A stretch of DNA of 38,838 nt from Candidatus Tyrphobacter aquilonaris (lineage in GTDB: Bacteria; Vulcanimicrobiota; Vulcanimicrobiia; Vulcanimicrobiales; Vulcanimicrobiaceae). Below the pieces are notes generated by a model. The model saw only the letters and a list, made by a program, of their open reading frames with translations, searched no databases and had not been told where the DNA came from. The position numbers and the translations under genes were made by a program. The stretch spans positions 1 to 38,838 of the forward strand of contig PKZD01000064.1 in assembly GCA_003133745.1 (NCBI GenBank). The letters run 5' to 3'. Of the stretch, positions 15,838-23,651 are shown piece after piece. Each line of letters starts with the position of its first letter. Position 1 is the first letter of the stretch.

Positions 15838-16781
15838 ACCGGGGGCGCTTGCACGTTATGCGCGAAGGCTTCTAGCTTCGCGCGATCGATCGCTTTGACG
15901 CGACCGCGATCGAGTTCGACGGCGCCGGCATTTTTTAGGCGCAGCAGCGCACGAGCAGCCATGTCGCGAACCGTGCCGGCCGCGGCGGCGATCTGCGCCT
16001 GCGAGAGATTCTCGACGCCGGGAAGTCCGCGCGTCATTCCAACCGACGCGCGCGCATAGCCGAGCAAGAACTTCGCGACGCGCTGGAGCACGTGCGCGAA
16101 AGCGAGATCCGCGATCGTATCGATCGACCGGCGCCGCGCCTGTGAAGCGGCGACGAGAAATCCAAGTGCGAGCTCGGCGTCATTGCGGCATGCGTGAAGA
16201 ACCGCTTCGCTCGCTATCGTGAGAATGGTCGCGTTCGTGAGCGCTTCGGCTCGCGTCGTCGCGCTGCCGCCGTCGAAGGTGCCGCTCTCGTTGAGCGTGT
16301 CGTGCGTCAGCCGTTCGCCGATCGTGTGCGTCTTGCCGTCGGGCGAGAGCAGCGTGTAGATGATCCGGCCGGCGCGCACGATGCCGAGATACGGCCAGAC
16401 CTCGCCTTCGTCGAAGATCGTCTCGCCGGCTTCATAGGATCGCTCGCTGGTTTGGGTCGCGAGATCGCGGATCGTCGCCGCTTTCGCAGTCGAGAACGGC
16501 GGCACGTGCTGGAGAAATGATTCGACATCGGCGTTCTCGTCGATGCGTTCTAAGCGCACCGTCCAACGGTTTCCACCGAGATTGCGTGCGTCCCAAGAGA
16601 AACGCCCTTGGCGCAACTGCATCAACTCGTTGCGCAGCGCGCGGGGATCGGTCTCTTCGACGATCTCCATCGTGCCGCCGACCGCAAGACGGTCGAAGCC
16701 TTCGAGAATTTGCTCGGTCCGTCCGGCAGGCGAGAGCGACCGGGCATCGAGCGTGATGGCGGCGGGACGGCTAAATGGCAT
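15834..16781 (-). CDS. DUF2249-Crp/Fnr fusion transcription regulator
   Basis: 315 aa with three parts. Residues about 8-80 (ITLDARSLSPAGRTEQIL through GRFSWDARNLGGNRWTVRLE) match DUF2249, a small domain usually found alone or near nitrogen-oxide and redox genes. Residues about 87-195 are a cyclic-nucleotide-binding-type beta barrel (YEAGETIFDEGEVWPYLGIV, AGRIIYTLLSPDG). Residues about 255-305 are a Crp-type helix-turn-helix (NLSQAQIAAAAGTVRDMAARALLRLKNAGAVEL). There is no Fnr-type cysteine cluster, and the R-x-S cAMP site is not evident, so the ligand is unknown. It starts from the ATG at 16781, 79 bases from the divergent thiolase, which it may regulate. The ribosome-binding site is poor. 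Confidence 0.82.
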   Translation of the reverse strand: MPFSRPAAITLDARSLSPAGRTEQILEGFDRLAVGGTMEIVEETDPRALRNELMQLRQGRFSWDARNLGGNRWTVRLERIDENADVESFLQHVPPFSTAKAATIRDLATQTSERSYEAGETIFDEGEVWPYLGIVRAGRIIYTLLSPDGKTHTIGERLTHDTLNESGTFDGGSATTRAEALTNATILTIASEAVLHACRNDAELALGFLVAASQARRRSIDTIADLAFAHVLQRVAKFLLGYARASVGMTRGLPGVENLSQAQIAAAAGTVRDMAARALLRLKNAGAVELDRGRVKAIDRAKLEAFAHNVQAPPV

Positions 16782-16860
16782 AGTCGGGGTGGCTCTTTAT
16801 GGAGAGTGCCCGGATGAGCCTGCCGGGAGACGGGGAAGCGGCGCGGAATAGGCGGGACCG

Positions 16861-18066
16861 ATGAAGAGCAGCAGCGATTCCGACATCGTCATCCTCGCGG
16901 GCGCGCGCACGCCGTTCGGCAACTTTGGTGGCGCGCTCTCGGAGCTGACGGCGACAGATTTGGGAGTCGTCGCGGCCGAGGCTGCAATCGAACGCTCCGG
17001 CGTTCCGAAGGAACTCATCGACGAAGTGGTTTTCGGAAACGTCGTTCAAACGAGTGCCGACGCGGCCTATCTCGCGCGACACATCGGTTTGCGCGCCGGA
17101 CTGCCCGTCGGCGTGCCCGCGCTTACGCTCAATCGCCTCTGCGGTTCGGGATTGCAAGCGATCCTTTCCGCGGCGCAGTCGTTGTTGCTCGGCTCGACGC
17201 GTTACGCGCTTGCCGGCGGTGCGGAGTCGATGAGCCAAGCGCCGCACGTCGTGCGCGGCGCGCGCAAAGGCTTTCATTTTGGGCAGGACGTTCGCTTCTC
17301 CGATTCGCTCTGGGAGGCGTTGACGGATTCGTATAACGGAATGCCGATGGCGGTGACGGCGGAGAACCTCGCGATGCGGTACGACGTGACGCGCGAGGAG
17401 AGCGATGCGTTCGCGCTGCAGAGTCAAGAGCGCGCGCTCGCCGCGCAAGCGTCGGGGTTTTTCTCCGAGGAGATCGTCGCGGTGACCGCTCCCGGCCCGA
17501 AGGGAGCGCAGGTGACGGTCGATCGCGACGAAGGTCCGAGGTCGGGCTTGACGATGGAGCGCCTCGCGAAGCTTCCGGTGCGATTCAAGCAGAGCGGCGT
17601 CGTGACGGCCGGAAATGCGAGCGGTATCACCGACGGCGCCGCTGCCGTCGTGCTCACGACCGCGCGCCAAGCGAAGGCGGATGGATTCACCTGGATGGGA
17701 CGGCTGATGGGCGCCGGCGTGCTCGGCGTCGATCCCGACGTGATGGGGATCGGGCCCGCGCACGCCATTCCGCGCGCGTTGGAGAACGCCGGCATCGCGA
17801 TCGACGATCTCGCGGTGACGGAGATCAACGAGGCGTTTGCGGCGCAAGTGCTCGCGTGCACGCGCGAACTCGGGCGGGATCCATCGGCGAAGAACTTCAA
17901 TCCGCACGGCGGTGCGATCTCGCTCGGCCACCCGCTCGGCGCCTCCGGCGCGCGTCTCGCGTTGACGACGCTGCACGAACTGCGCCGGCGCGGCGGCGGC
18001 TACGGCATCGCGGCGGCGTGCATCGGCGGAGGTCAGGGCATCGCGGCGGTTTTCGCCGCGGAGTAA
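16861..18066 (+). CDS. acetyl-CoA C-acetyltransferase / thiolase
   Basis: 401 aa. All three catalytic residues are visible: nucleophile C94 in NRLCGSGLQA, H357 in LGHPLGASGARL, and C387 in CIGGGQG, with NEAF also present. The loop MSQAPH and the 401-residue length fit the biosynthetic/degradative type-II/I thiolases, which cannot be separated by motif alone. It condenses two acetyl-CoA to acetoacetyl-CoA or cleaves 3-ketoacyl-CoA. An enoyl-CoA hydratase gene 0.5 kb away supports fatty-acid or short-chain acyl-CoA metabolism. AGGCGGGA precedes the ATG. The TlpA-like gene starts immediately after the stop with GTG. Confidence 0.93.
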   Translation: MKSSSDSDIVILAGARTPFGNFGGALSELTATDLGVVAAEAAIERSGVPKELIDEVVFGNVVQTSADAAYLARHIGLRAGLPVGVPALTLNRLCGSGLQAILSAAQSLLLGSTRYALAGGAESMSQAPHVVRGARKGFHFGQDVRFSDSLWEALTDSYNGMPMAVTAENLAMRYDVTREESDAFALQSQERALAAQASGFFSEEIVAVTAPGPKGAQVTVDRDEGPRSGLTMERLAKLPVRFKQSGVVTAGNASGITDGAAAVVLTTARQAKADGFTWMGRLMGAGVLGVDPDVMGIGPAHAIPRALENAGIAIDDLAVTEINEAFAAQVLACTRELGRDPSAKNFNPHGGAISLGHPLGASGARLALTTLHELRRRGGGYGIAAACIGGGQGIAAVFAAE

Positions 18067-18603
18067 GTGCGCATCTTCAATCGCATTTGGGATCTGCTCG
18101 CGGTCGTCATCGTCCTCGCGATCGGGTGGGAAATCTTCTTCGCGCCGCGGCCCTTGAGTACGGCGACCGCCTATCCCGCACCGCATGCGGTGTACGATCG
18201 CTTAGCGGGCGGCCAGTTCCGCGTCACGGACGCCCGCGGGCGCGTGCTCTTCCTCGACTTCTACGCGTCGTGGTGCGAGCCGTGCAGGCAAGAGCTGCCT
18301 GCGGTGGAGGCGTATGCACGCGCGCATCCGGAGGTCGAGGTCATGCCGATCGACGTCGGCGAGCCGCGCGTCGCGGCCGCAAGCTTCGCCGCGCAACTGC
18401 ACCTCACGGACGTCGCACTCGATCCGCAAGGCCTCTCGCGCGGATTTTTCTCCATCGCCGGATTCCCGACGATCGTCACGATCGACCCCGCCGGTCGCGT
18501 TCGCGCAACGTGGGAGGGTTACGATCCCGCCGTCGCCACCGCGATGTCAAACGCGGAGAGGAAGCTCGAAGCTCCGACTGCGCCGCGCTCTAACTCCCGC
18601 TGA
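18067..18603 (+). CDS. TlpA/ResA-like membrane-anchored thioredoxin
   Basis: 178 aa. An N-terminal anchor helix (about 9-25, LLAVVIVLAIGWEIFF) is followed by a thioredoxin fold with the active site W-C70-E-P-C73 in FYASWCEPCRQELP and a cis-Pro in GFPTIV. It is predicted to face the periplasm or cell exterior and to reduce disulfides, as in cytochrome c maturation, but no cytochrome genes are adjacent. It starts with GTG directly after the thiolase stop. Its 3' end overlaps the end of the convergent hydratase gene by 14 bases. Confidence 0.88.
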   Translation: MRIFNRIWDLLAVVIVLAIGWEIFFAPRPLSTATAYPAPHAVYDRLAGGQFRVTDARGRVLFLDFYASWCEPCRQELPAVEAYARAHPEVEVMPIDVGEPRVAAASFAAQLHLTDVALDPQGLSRGFFSIAGFPTIVTIDPAGRVRATWEGYDPAVATAMSNAERKLEAPTAPRSNSR

Positions 18604-19390
18604 ACGTCGGTTTTCGCTTTTCTAGGAACGCAGCCGCGCCTTCTTTGAAGTCGGCGCTCTCGATCAAGTCCGAGAATTCGCTCGCCTCCAACTCGAGGGC
18701 ATCGTCGAGAGAGAGGTGCGCGCCGCCGTCGATCGCGCGCTTGCAGGCGGCGATCGCGAGCGGCGCCTTTGAAGCGATCGTTTGCGCGACGCGCTTCGCT
18801 TCGCTCATGAGTTCGGCCGCCGGAACGACGCGGGCGACGAGGCCGATGCGCAACGCCTCGCGCACGTCGATGATCTCGCCGGTCAGGCAGAGATACATCG
18901 CCATGCCGCGTCCGAGCAGTCGCACCGTCCGCTGCGAGCCGCCGTAACCCGGCATGATGCCGAGATTGACCTCCGGCTGTCCGAACTTCGCGTTCTCACT
19001 TGCAATGCGGATGTCGCATCCCAACGCGAGTTCGCAGCCGCCGCCGAGTGCAAAACCGTTCACTGCGGCGATAACCGGCACGCGCATGCGCTCGATCTGT
19101 CGCGTCACCGCCTGACCGCGCTGCGCGGCCGATTTCGCCTCGGCCGCCGATTGCAGCGCAGCCAACTCGGCGATGTCGGCGCCGGCGGCAAAGGCCTTCT
19201 CGCCGCTTCCGGTGATGATGACGGCGCGGACTCCGGATCGCGCGTCGAGCTCGGCAAGCGCTCGCGAGAGCTCTTCGAGCAGCGCGAAGTTGAGCGCGTT
19301 GAGCACGGACGGACGGTTGAGCGTGATGACGGCAGTCGCTCCTTCGACCGGCTCGGGAGCGACCTCGACGAGAATGTTTTCGAAAATGAT
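18590..19390 (-). CDS. enoyl-CoA hydratase/isomerase with a non-canonical start
   Basis: About 266 aa if read from the ATC at 19390 (or 265 from ATT at 19387). The oxyanion and catalytic parts are intact: GSGEKAFAAGADIAEL, GFALGGGCELALGCD with the first catalytic Glu, FGQPEVNLGIMPGYGG with the second Glu 20 residues later, and the FLEKRKPTF end. The usual N-terminal strand (IIFENILVEV through VITLNRPSVLNALN) is present, but the reading frame has no ATG, GTG or TTG before the GTG at 19306, which would delete it. GAAGG stands about six bases before the ATC. A TAGAAT -10-like element overlaps the same place. It hydrates trans-2-enoyl-CoA, consistent with the nearby thiolase. Confidence 0.88.
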   Translation of the reverse strand: MIFENILVEVAPEPVEGATAVITLNRPSVLNALNFALLEELSRALAELDARSGVRAVIITGSGEKAFAAGADIAELAALQSAAEAKSAAQRGQAVTRQIERMRVPVIAAVNGFALGGGCELALGCDIRIASENAKFGQPEVNLGIMPGYGGSQRTVRLLGRGMAMYLCLTGEIIDVREALRIGLVARVVPAAELMSEAKRVAQTIASKAPLAIAACKRAIDGGAHLSLDDALELEASEFSDLIESADFKEGAAAFLEKRKPTFSGS

Positions 19391-19437
19391 TCTATGCCTT
19401 CATAAAGCGATGGTGAAGAACGGCGGATTTCGTTGCG

Positions 19438-19466
19438 TTGCAGTGAAGGGCCCTCTGCCGTATACT
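19438..19466 (+). promoter_or_regulatory. sigma70-type promoter giving a leaderless phoU transcript
   Basis: -35 TTGCAG (19438-19443), exactly 17 bases, -10 TATACT (19461-19466). The phoU ATG at 19474 begins only seven bases after the -10, where transcription should start, so the mRNA would have almost no leader. No Shine-Dalgarno exists in between except GGGG in the gap. Confidence 0.75.
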
Positions 19467-19473
19467 AGGGGCC

Positions 19474-20109
19474 ATGCGTGCAGCCTACCATGAGGCGCTA
19501 GAGGGGACGCGACTCGACGTCGTGCGCCTTGGCGCGCTCGTCGCCGACGCGCTGCGCGTGGCCGCTGAAGCGCTCGACAACCGCAACGCCGCCGCCGGCG
19601 CCCGTGTCGTCGCGGGCGACGATGTCGTGGACGACCTGCGCCGGAAGATCGAGGCGAACTGCATCGAGCTGATCTGGCGGCAGCAGCCGGTCGCGGGCGA
19701 ACTCCGCGAGATCGCCGCGATGCTCAACATCGCGACCGACCTCGAACGCATCGGCGATTACGCGGTCGAACTGGCGAAGAACGCGATCAAGCTTGCCGAC
19801 CAGCCGTTGCGCCCGCAGCGCGTCGAGATCGACCGCATCGTCGGCGAGACGCATGCGATGCTCCTCGATGCGATGCGCGCCTACTCTGAACGCGACGACG
19901 AACTTGCCTCGGCGGTGATCACGCGCGACGCGGAAGTCGATCGCCTCTACAAACGCAGCATCGGCTTGTTGCAAGAGGAAATGCAAGCGGACCCCGAGAT
20001 CATCCCGTCGGCGACGCGCTATCTCTTCATCCTCACCTCGCTCGAGCGGGCGGGCGATCGCGCCGGCAATGTCGCGTGGCACACGAAGGACATGCTCGGA
20101 AAAGGGTGA
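19474..20109 (+). CDS. phoU: PhoU-family phosphate regulator
   Basis: 211 aa, all helical, made of two repeats about 100 residues apart. Each carries the E-x-x-x-D metal-binding motif: DLERIGDYA (E91, D95) and SLERAGDRAGN (E191, D195). PhoU proteins damp phosphate uptake and the Pho two-component response. No pst transporter or phoR/phoB genes occur in the window. The gene is driven by the promoter at 19438-19466, apparently leaderless. A class V aminotransferase gene overlaps its stop by three bases (GTGA), an unusual partner. Confidence 0.88.
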   Translation: MRAAYHEALEGTRLDVVRLGALVADALRVAAEALDNRNAAAGARVVAGDDVVDDLRRKIEANCIELIWRQQPVAGELREIAAMLNIATDLERIGDYAVELAKNAIKLADQPLRPQRVEIDRIVGETHAMLLDAMRAYSERDDELASAVITRDAEVDRLYKRSIGLLQEEMQADPEIIPSATRYLFILTSLERAGDRAGNVAWHTKDMLGKG

Positions 20110-21224
20110 CGCCGCTTCCCCGCAGCGAGTTCGCGGTCACCGATCGTCTCGTTTATTTGAACCACGCCGCCACCGGCGTGCTGCCGCGCTCCACGCGCAC
20201 TGCGCTCGAAGGCTTCCTTCAGGCGCAGGCGGAGGGCGGCGTGCTTGGGACTTTCCCCTATGAGGTGCGCATGCCGCAGTTTCGTGCGGCGCTCGGCCGC
20301 TTCATCGGAGCGAGCGGTGACGAGATCGCGTTCCTGCGCAGCACGAGTGAGACCGCGAACGTTCTCGCCCTCGGCATCGACTGGCGCGAGGGCGACGAGG
20401 TCGTACTCTGCGACAACGAGTTTCCCGCGAACGCGATCCCCTGGCTCGCGCTCCGCAAGCGCGGCGTCGTCATGCGCATGATCGAGACGGCGCGCGAGCG
20501 CATGACCCCCGACGTGCTCGAGCGGATGATGACGCCCCGCACGCGCGTCGTGACGGTTTCATGGGTTTCGTTCGCCGACGGCTATCGTCACGATCTCGCC
20601 GAACTCGCCGAGATCGCACACCGGCACGGTGCGTATTTCTGCGTCGACGGCATTCAGGGTCTTGGCGCCTTTCCCGTCGACGTGCGCGCCGCCGGAGTCG
20701 ATGCGTTCTACGGCAGCGGCGCGAAGTGGATGCTCGCGCTCCAAGGCGTCGCGTTCATCTACGTGGCATCGGAACTGCGCGATCGGCTCTCCACCGGCAT
20801 GCCGGGCTGGCGCTCGATGAGCGATATGTGGGATTTCCTGAACTACGAGCAACCCTATGAGAAGGAAGCGTCACGATTCGAGGGCGGCACGCCGAACTTT
20901 CTCGGTGCGCTCTCGCTCGCGTCGTCGGTCGAGTTTTTCGAGAAGCATGACCGTAACGGAGTTGCCGCGCACGTGCTCGCCCTCACCGACCACCTCGTCG
21001 AAGGATTGCAAAGAATGGATGCGCAGATTGCCGCACCGCGCGGCGAGGGCATCTCTTCGGGAATCGTGACCTTCACGTTGCCGGGTCGCGATCCGGTCGA
21101 ACTCGGGCGCACGCTGCAGCGTGAAGGCATCGTGACGACGTACCGCGCGAGCGGCATCCGCGTCGCGCCGCACGGCTACAACACGCTCGACGAAATCAAC
21201 CGGCTCCTGGAAACCCTCGCGTAG
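20106..21224 (+). CDS. class V aminotransferase (PLP-dependent, NifS/isopenicillin-epimerase-like)
   Basis: 372 aa from a GTG that overlaps the phoU stop. Fold-type I PLP enzyme: LNHAATGVLP near the N-terminus, SETAN (81-85), D181 in CVDGIQ for the pyridine nitrogen, and the Schiff-base Lys K207 in YGSGAKWMLA. The C-terminal part includes GIVTFTLPG and SGIRVAPHGYNT. The catalytic Cys loop of cysteine desulfurases is not obvious, so a desulfurase role is doubtful; an isopenicillin-N-epimerase-like or selenocysteine-lyase-like reaction is possible. Substrate unknown. The only partner is phoU; the ATP-grasp-like gene converges from the other strand six bases away. Confidence 0.85.
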   Translation: MTPLPRSEFAVTDRLVYLNHAATGVLPRSTRTALEGFLQAQAEGGVLGTFPYEVRMPQFRAALGRFIGASGDEIAFLRSTSETANVLALGIDWREGDEVVLCDNEFPANAIPWLALRKRGVVMRMIETARERMTPDVLERMMTPRTRVVTVSWVSFADGYRHDLAELAEIAHRHGAYFCVDGIQGLGAFPVDVRAAGVDAFYGSGAKWMLALQGVAFIYVASELRDRLSTGMPGWRSMSDMWDFLNYEQPYEKEASRFEGGTPNFLGALSLASSVEFFEKHDRNGVAAHVLALTDHLVEGLQRMDAQIAAPRGEGISSGIVTFTLPGRDPVELGRTLQREGIVTTYRASGIRVAPHGYNTLDEINRLLETLA

Positions 21225-21230
21225 ACGCTC

Positions 21231-22676
21231 TTAGTAACCGTCGTCCTTCATGATGCACGGCGACATGACGGCCTCTTTCATGCCGTGAATGAGGCGCTTG
21301 TCCGCGGGCGCGACCGTGGCGAGCACGCCGCCGAGCTTCACGCTCTGCTTTGAAGCCTCTCCGACGACGAAGAAGTACGGACAGAGGCGCACGCGGCCGT
21401 CGAACTGACTGATGTCGTCCTGCGCGCGATTGAAATACGGTTGGCGCAGGCGTTTGCCTTTGTGGAAGCGTTGCAACACGTACGGCGTGCGGTCGAACGA
21501 CGCGAGCGCTCCGTCGAGCGTCTGCGCCCACTCCTCCTTCGTGAGATCGTTTGCGATCTTCACGCCGCGCGATCCCCACGCAAGCTCGGAGAACCCCGAC
21601 GGCTTCGTGACGTAGTCGCGTTCGCTCTTCCCCAGTTCGAGGAGTTGACGCCAATCGTTCACCGGCGCGCCCGCCGCGGTCAGGCCGTCGATGGAGGCTT
21701 GCGGCGGAAGGGGGCGCGGATCGAGGACCCACGTCTGCGGAAGGAGGGCGCGCATGCGTTCGTAGACCTCGGTGCCCATCTCGGTGCGCCAGAGCGGCGC
21801 GAGCCGAGGATGGTGCAGCAGCGCGAAGGAGAGTTTCTCTTCGAGGTGCGCTTTCGGCGGCGGCGTCATCTTCACGGTGTTGTGCCGCGCGGCGTAGAGC
21901 ATCAACTCCTGTTTGGGGATGTTGAGCAGATCGAACAACTCGAAGTTACGGTAGAGCACGTCGAGCTTCTCTTCTCGCCCGCCTTCCAAGCGCACGAAGA
22001 GCGCGTCCTCGGTGAAGACGATCTCCTGCGGCGCGCAGACGTGAACCTTCGCCAGACCGAGCCGCTGCACGGCGTCGGCGAGCCAGCGCATCTCGGGGCG
22101 GTAGTCGCCGGACTCGTCGGAGACGACGATCGCCGCCGTCGGTTCCGCGACGCCGCTCGTCGCGCGCAGCATCTCGGCGAACGCGCGCGGCATGCCGTCG
22201 GCGCCGCCGACGGATTCGATGCCGAGCTTGCAGTACGCTTCGGACATCGCGCCGACGAAGCCGAGCCCGCCGGGGATGCTGTCCAACTCGGAGGCGACGA
22301 AGCCGTCGTCGGTCAGAAGCAAATCGGGGCGAATGACGCCGGGTATCTCTTGCTTGAAGCGATTCTGGCGCGTGAGGCGCACGATCTGGTCGGGCTTGCC
22401 GCGATCGAGATACTCCGCGATGAATGCCGGCGCGGTGCCGCGCGCGCTGCGGAGGTAGAGCGCGTTGAGTGCGCGGTAGAACGCGAGCAGGTCGCCCCCG
22501 ATTTGTTCGATGTGCGCAACGGAGGCGGGCGACAATGGAAACGGCTCGGGGCTGATGCGCCAGGCGATCCGTTCTTGCTCGTCCTCGACTCTGAAGAGGC
22601 CGGGCGGGATCGCGTCGTACAGGAAGTGCGCTTGCTCGCGAGCCGTGAGGTTTGGTTGTACTGCCGTGCAGGCCAT
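21231..22676 (-). CDS. uncharacterised ATP-grasp-like protein
   Basis: 481 aa. I do not recognise a named family. The C-terminal half has ATP-grasp-like features: a Lys and Gly-rich loop (DYVTKPSGFSELAWGSRGV, about 356-374), a hinge-like YVLQRF, then RVRLCPYFFVVG and GGVLATVAP. The N-terminal half has PEPFPLSPASVAHIEQIGGD, RPDLLLTDDGFVASELDSIPGG and GVAEPTAAIVVSDESGDYRPE, as in pre-ATP-grasp domains that bind an acceptor amino acid or peptide. It would ligate a carboxylate to an amine using ATP in the cytoplasm, but product and substrate are unknown. A 153-base gap separates it from the divergent HAD gene. Its 3' end faces the aminotransferase. Confidence 0.5.
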   Translation of the reverse strand: MACTAVQPNLTAREQAHFLYDAIPPGLFRVEDEQERIAWRISPEPFPLSPASVAHIEQIGGDLLAFYRALNALYLRSARGTAPAFIAEYLDRGKPDQIVRLTRQNRFKQEIPGVIRPDLLLTDDGFVASELDSIPGGLGFVGAMSEAYCKLGIESVGGADGMPRAFAEMLRATSGVAEPTAAIVVSDESGDYRPEMRWLADAVQRLGLAKVHVCAPQEIVFTEDALFVRLEGGREEKLDVLYRNFELFDLLNIPKQELMLYAARHNTVKMTPPPKAHLEEKLSFALLHHPRLAPLWRTEMGTEVYERMRALLPQTWVLDPRPLPPQASIDGLTAAGAPVNDWRQLLELGKSERDYVTKPSGFSELAWGSRGVKIANDLTKEEWAQTLDGALASFDRTPYVLQRFHKGKRLRQPYFNRAQDDISQFDGRVRLCPYFFVVGEASKQSVKLGGVLATVAPADKRLIHGMKEAVMSPCIMKDDGY

Positions 22677-22829
22677 GAACGTCTAGTAGCTCCCTCGACA
22701 ACAGTCCGGGATCTTCGGGTCCTTGAAGGCGATATATCTGCGGCGCATATCCCCCATAAGGTTCCCCGTATTCCCCCGGGTTTCACTCCTCGAAGCGGCG
22801 TCGTACCCCTCGATTTGACCCGGCGGGGT

Positions 22830-23651
22830 ATGCTTGGGGTGGTGTCCATCGATCTCATCGCCCTCGACCTCGACGGGACGCTGCTCGATCCGCACGAGCA
22901 GGTCTCCCAGGCCAATCGTCTCGCCATCGCCGCCGCGCTCGCGGAGGGGGTGCGCGTCGTGCTGGTCACGGGCCGCGGCGTTGAGGCGCCGTCCCAGATC
23001 GCTCGCGATCTGGAGTTGCCGCTCCCGGTCATCTGCTGTCACGGGGCGCTGACGAAGGACATTCAAACCGGGCGTACGATCGGGCACATTCCGATCCCGG
23101 CGCAGCACGCGAAGCCGATGCTCGAGTACGCGGAGATCCGCGGCATCGACGTTGCGGTGTACTTGGAGGAGCGCTTCTACCGCGTCACCGGCGCGCGCCG
23201 CTACATGAGCGACATGCACGGGCCGGAATGGCGTGACGTCGCGTCCTTTCGCGATCTCCCGCACGTCGCGCCCACGTTCTTGCGCTTCCTCGGCAACAAA
23301 GCCGTCGAAGCGGTGCGCACGACCTTTGCCGATCTGCCGCTGCACTTCAAGTTCGAAACGTGGGGTGAGTTCGAAGAGTGCGCCGTCACGAGCCGCGACG
23401 CGACGAAGAAACACGCGCTCGAAAACCTTTGCAAGACATATGGCGTCGCGCGAGAGCGCGTGCTCGCGATCGGCGACTCGCGCAACGACGTTCCAATGCT
23501 CCGCTGGGCGGGCATCGGCGTCGCGATGGCCAATGCGCAGCCGGACGTACGGAAAACTGTCGGGCGCGTGACGGCCGGAAACTCCGACGACGGCGTCGCG
23601 CGTGCGATCGAGCGCTACGTGCTCGAGCCGTTGCGCGAACGCAGCGCGTGA
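22830..23651 (+). CDS. Cof-type HAD-superfamily hydrolase
   Basis: 273 aa from the ATG at 22830; a GTG at 22842 is an alternative. Motif I is LDLDGTLLD (nucleophile D13, acid D15), with TGRG, a large C2-type cap (about 85-190), K in TSRDATKKHALE and motif IV GDSRNDVPML followed by GIGVAMANAQPDVRKTV. This is the Cof/YbhA group that dephosphorylates sugar phosphates, FMN, PLP and similar small phosphates. It is the first gene of a long plus-strand run; its stop overlaps the moaD GTG. The frame stays open further upstream, but only as the antisense of the ATP-grasp-like gene. Confidence 0.9.
   Translation: MLGVVSIDLIALDLDGTLLDPHEQVSQANRLAIAAALAEGVRVVLVTGRGVEAPSQIARDLELPLPVICCHGALTKDIQTGRTIGHIPIPAQHAKPMLEYAEIRGIDVAVYLEERFYRVTGARRYMSDMHGPEWRDVASFRDLPHVAPTFLRFLGNKAVEAVRTTFADLPLHFKFETWGEFEECAVTSRDATKKHALENLCKTYGVARERVLAIGDSRNDVPMLRWAGIGVAMANAQPDVRKTVGRVTAGNSDDGVARAIERYVLEPLRERSA

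Noticed and set aside
16771-18186. Long minus-strand open frame opposite the thiolase
   Set aside because: Only Arg-rich low-complexity residues; shadow of the thiolase codons.
21441-22829. Upstream extension of the HAD gene to a 736-aa reading
   Set aside because: The extra sequence is antisense of the ATP-grasp-like gene; homology begins near 22842.
22677-22829. Search for promoters in the divergent gap between the ATP-grasp-like and HAD genes
   Set aside because: Only weak matches (TTGAAG with CATATC, TTGACC too close to TATGCT); none is good enough to report.
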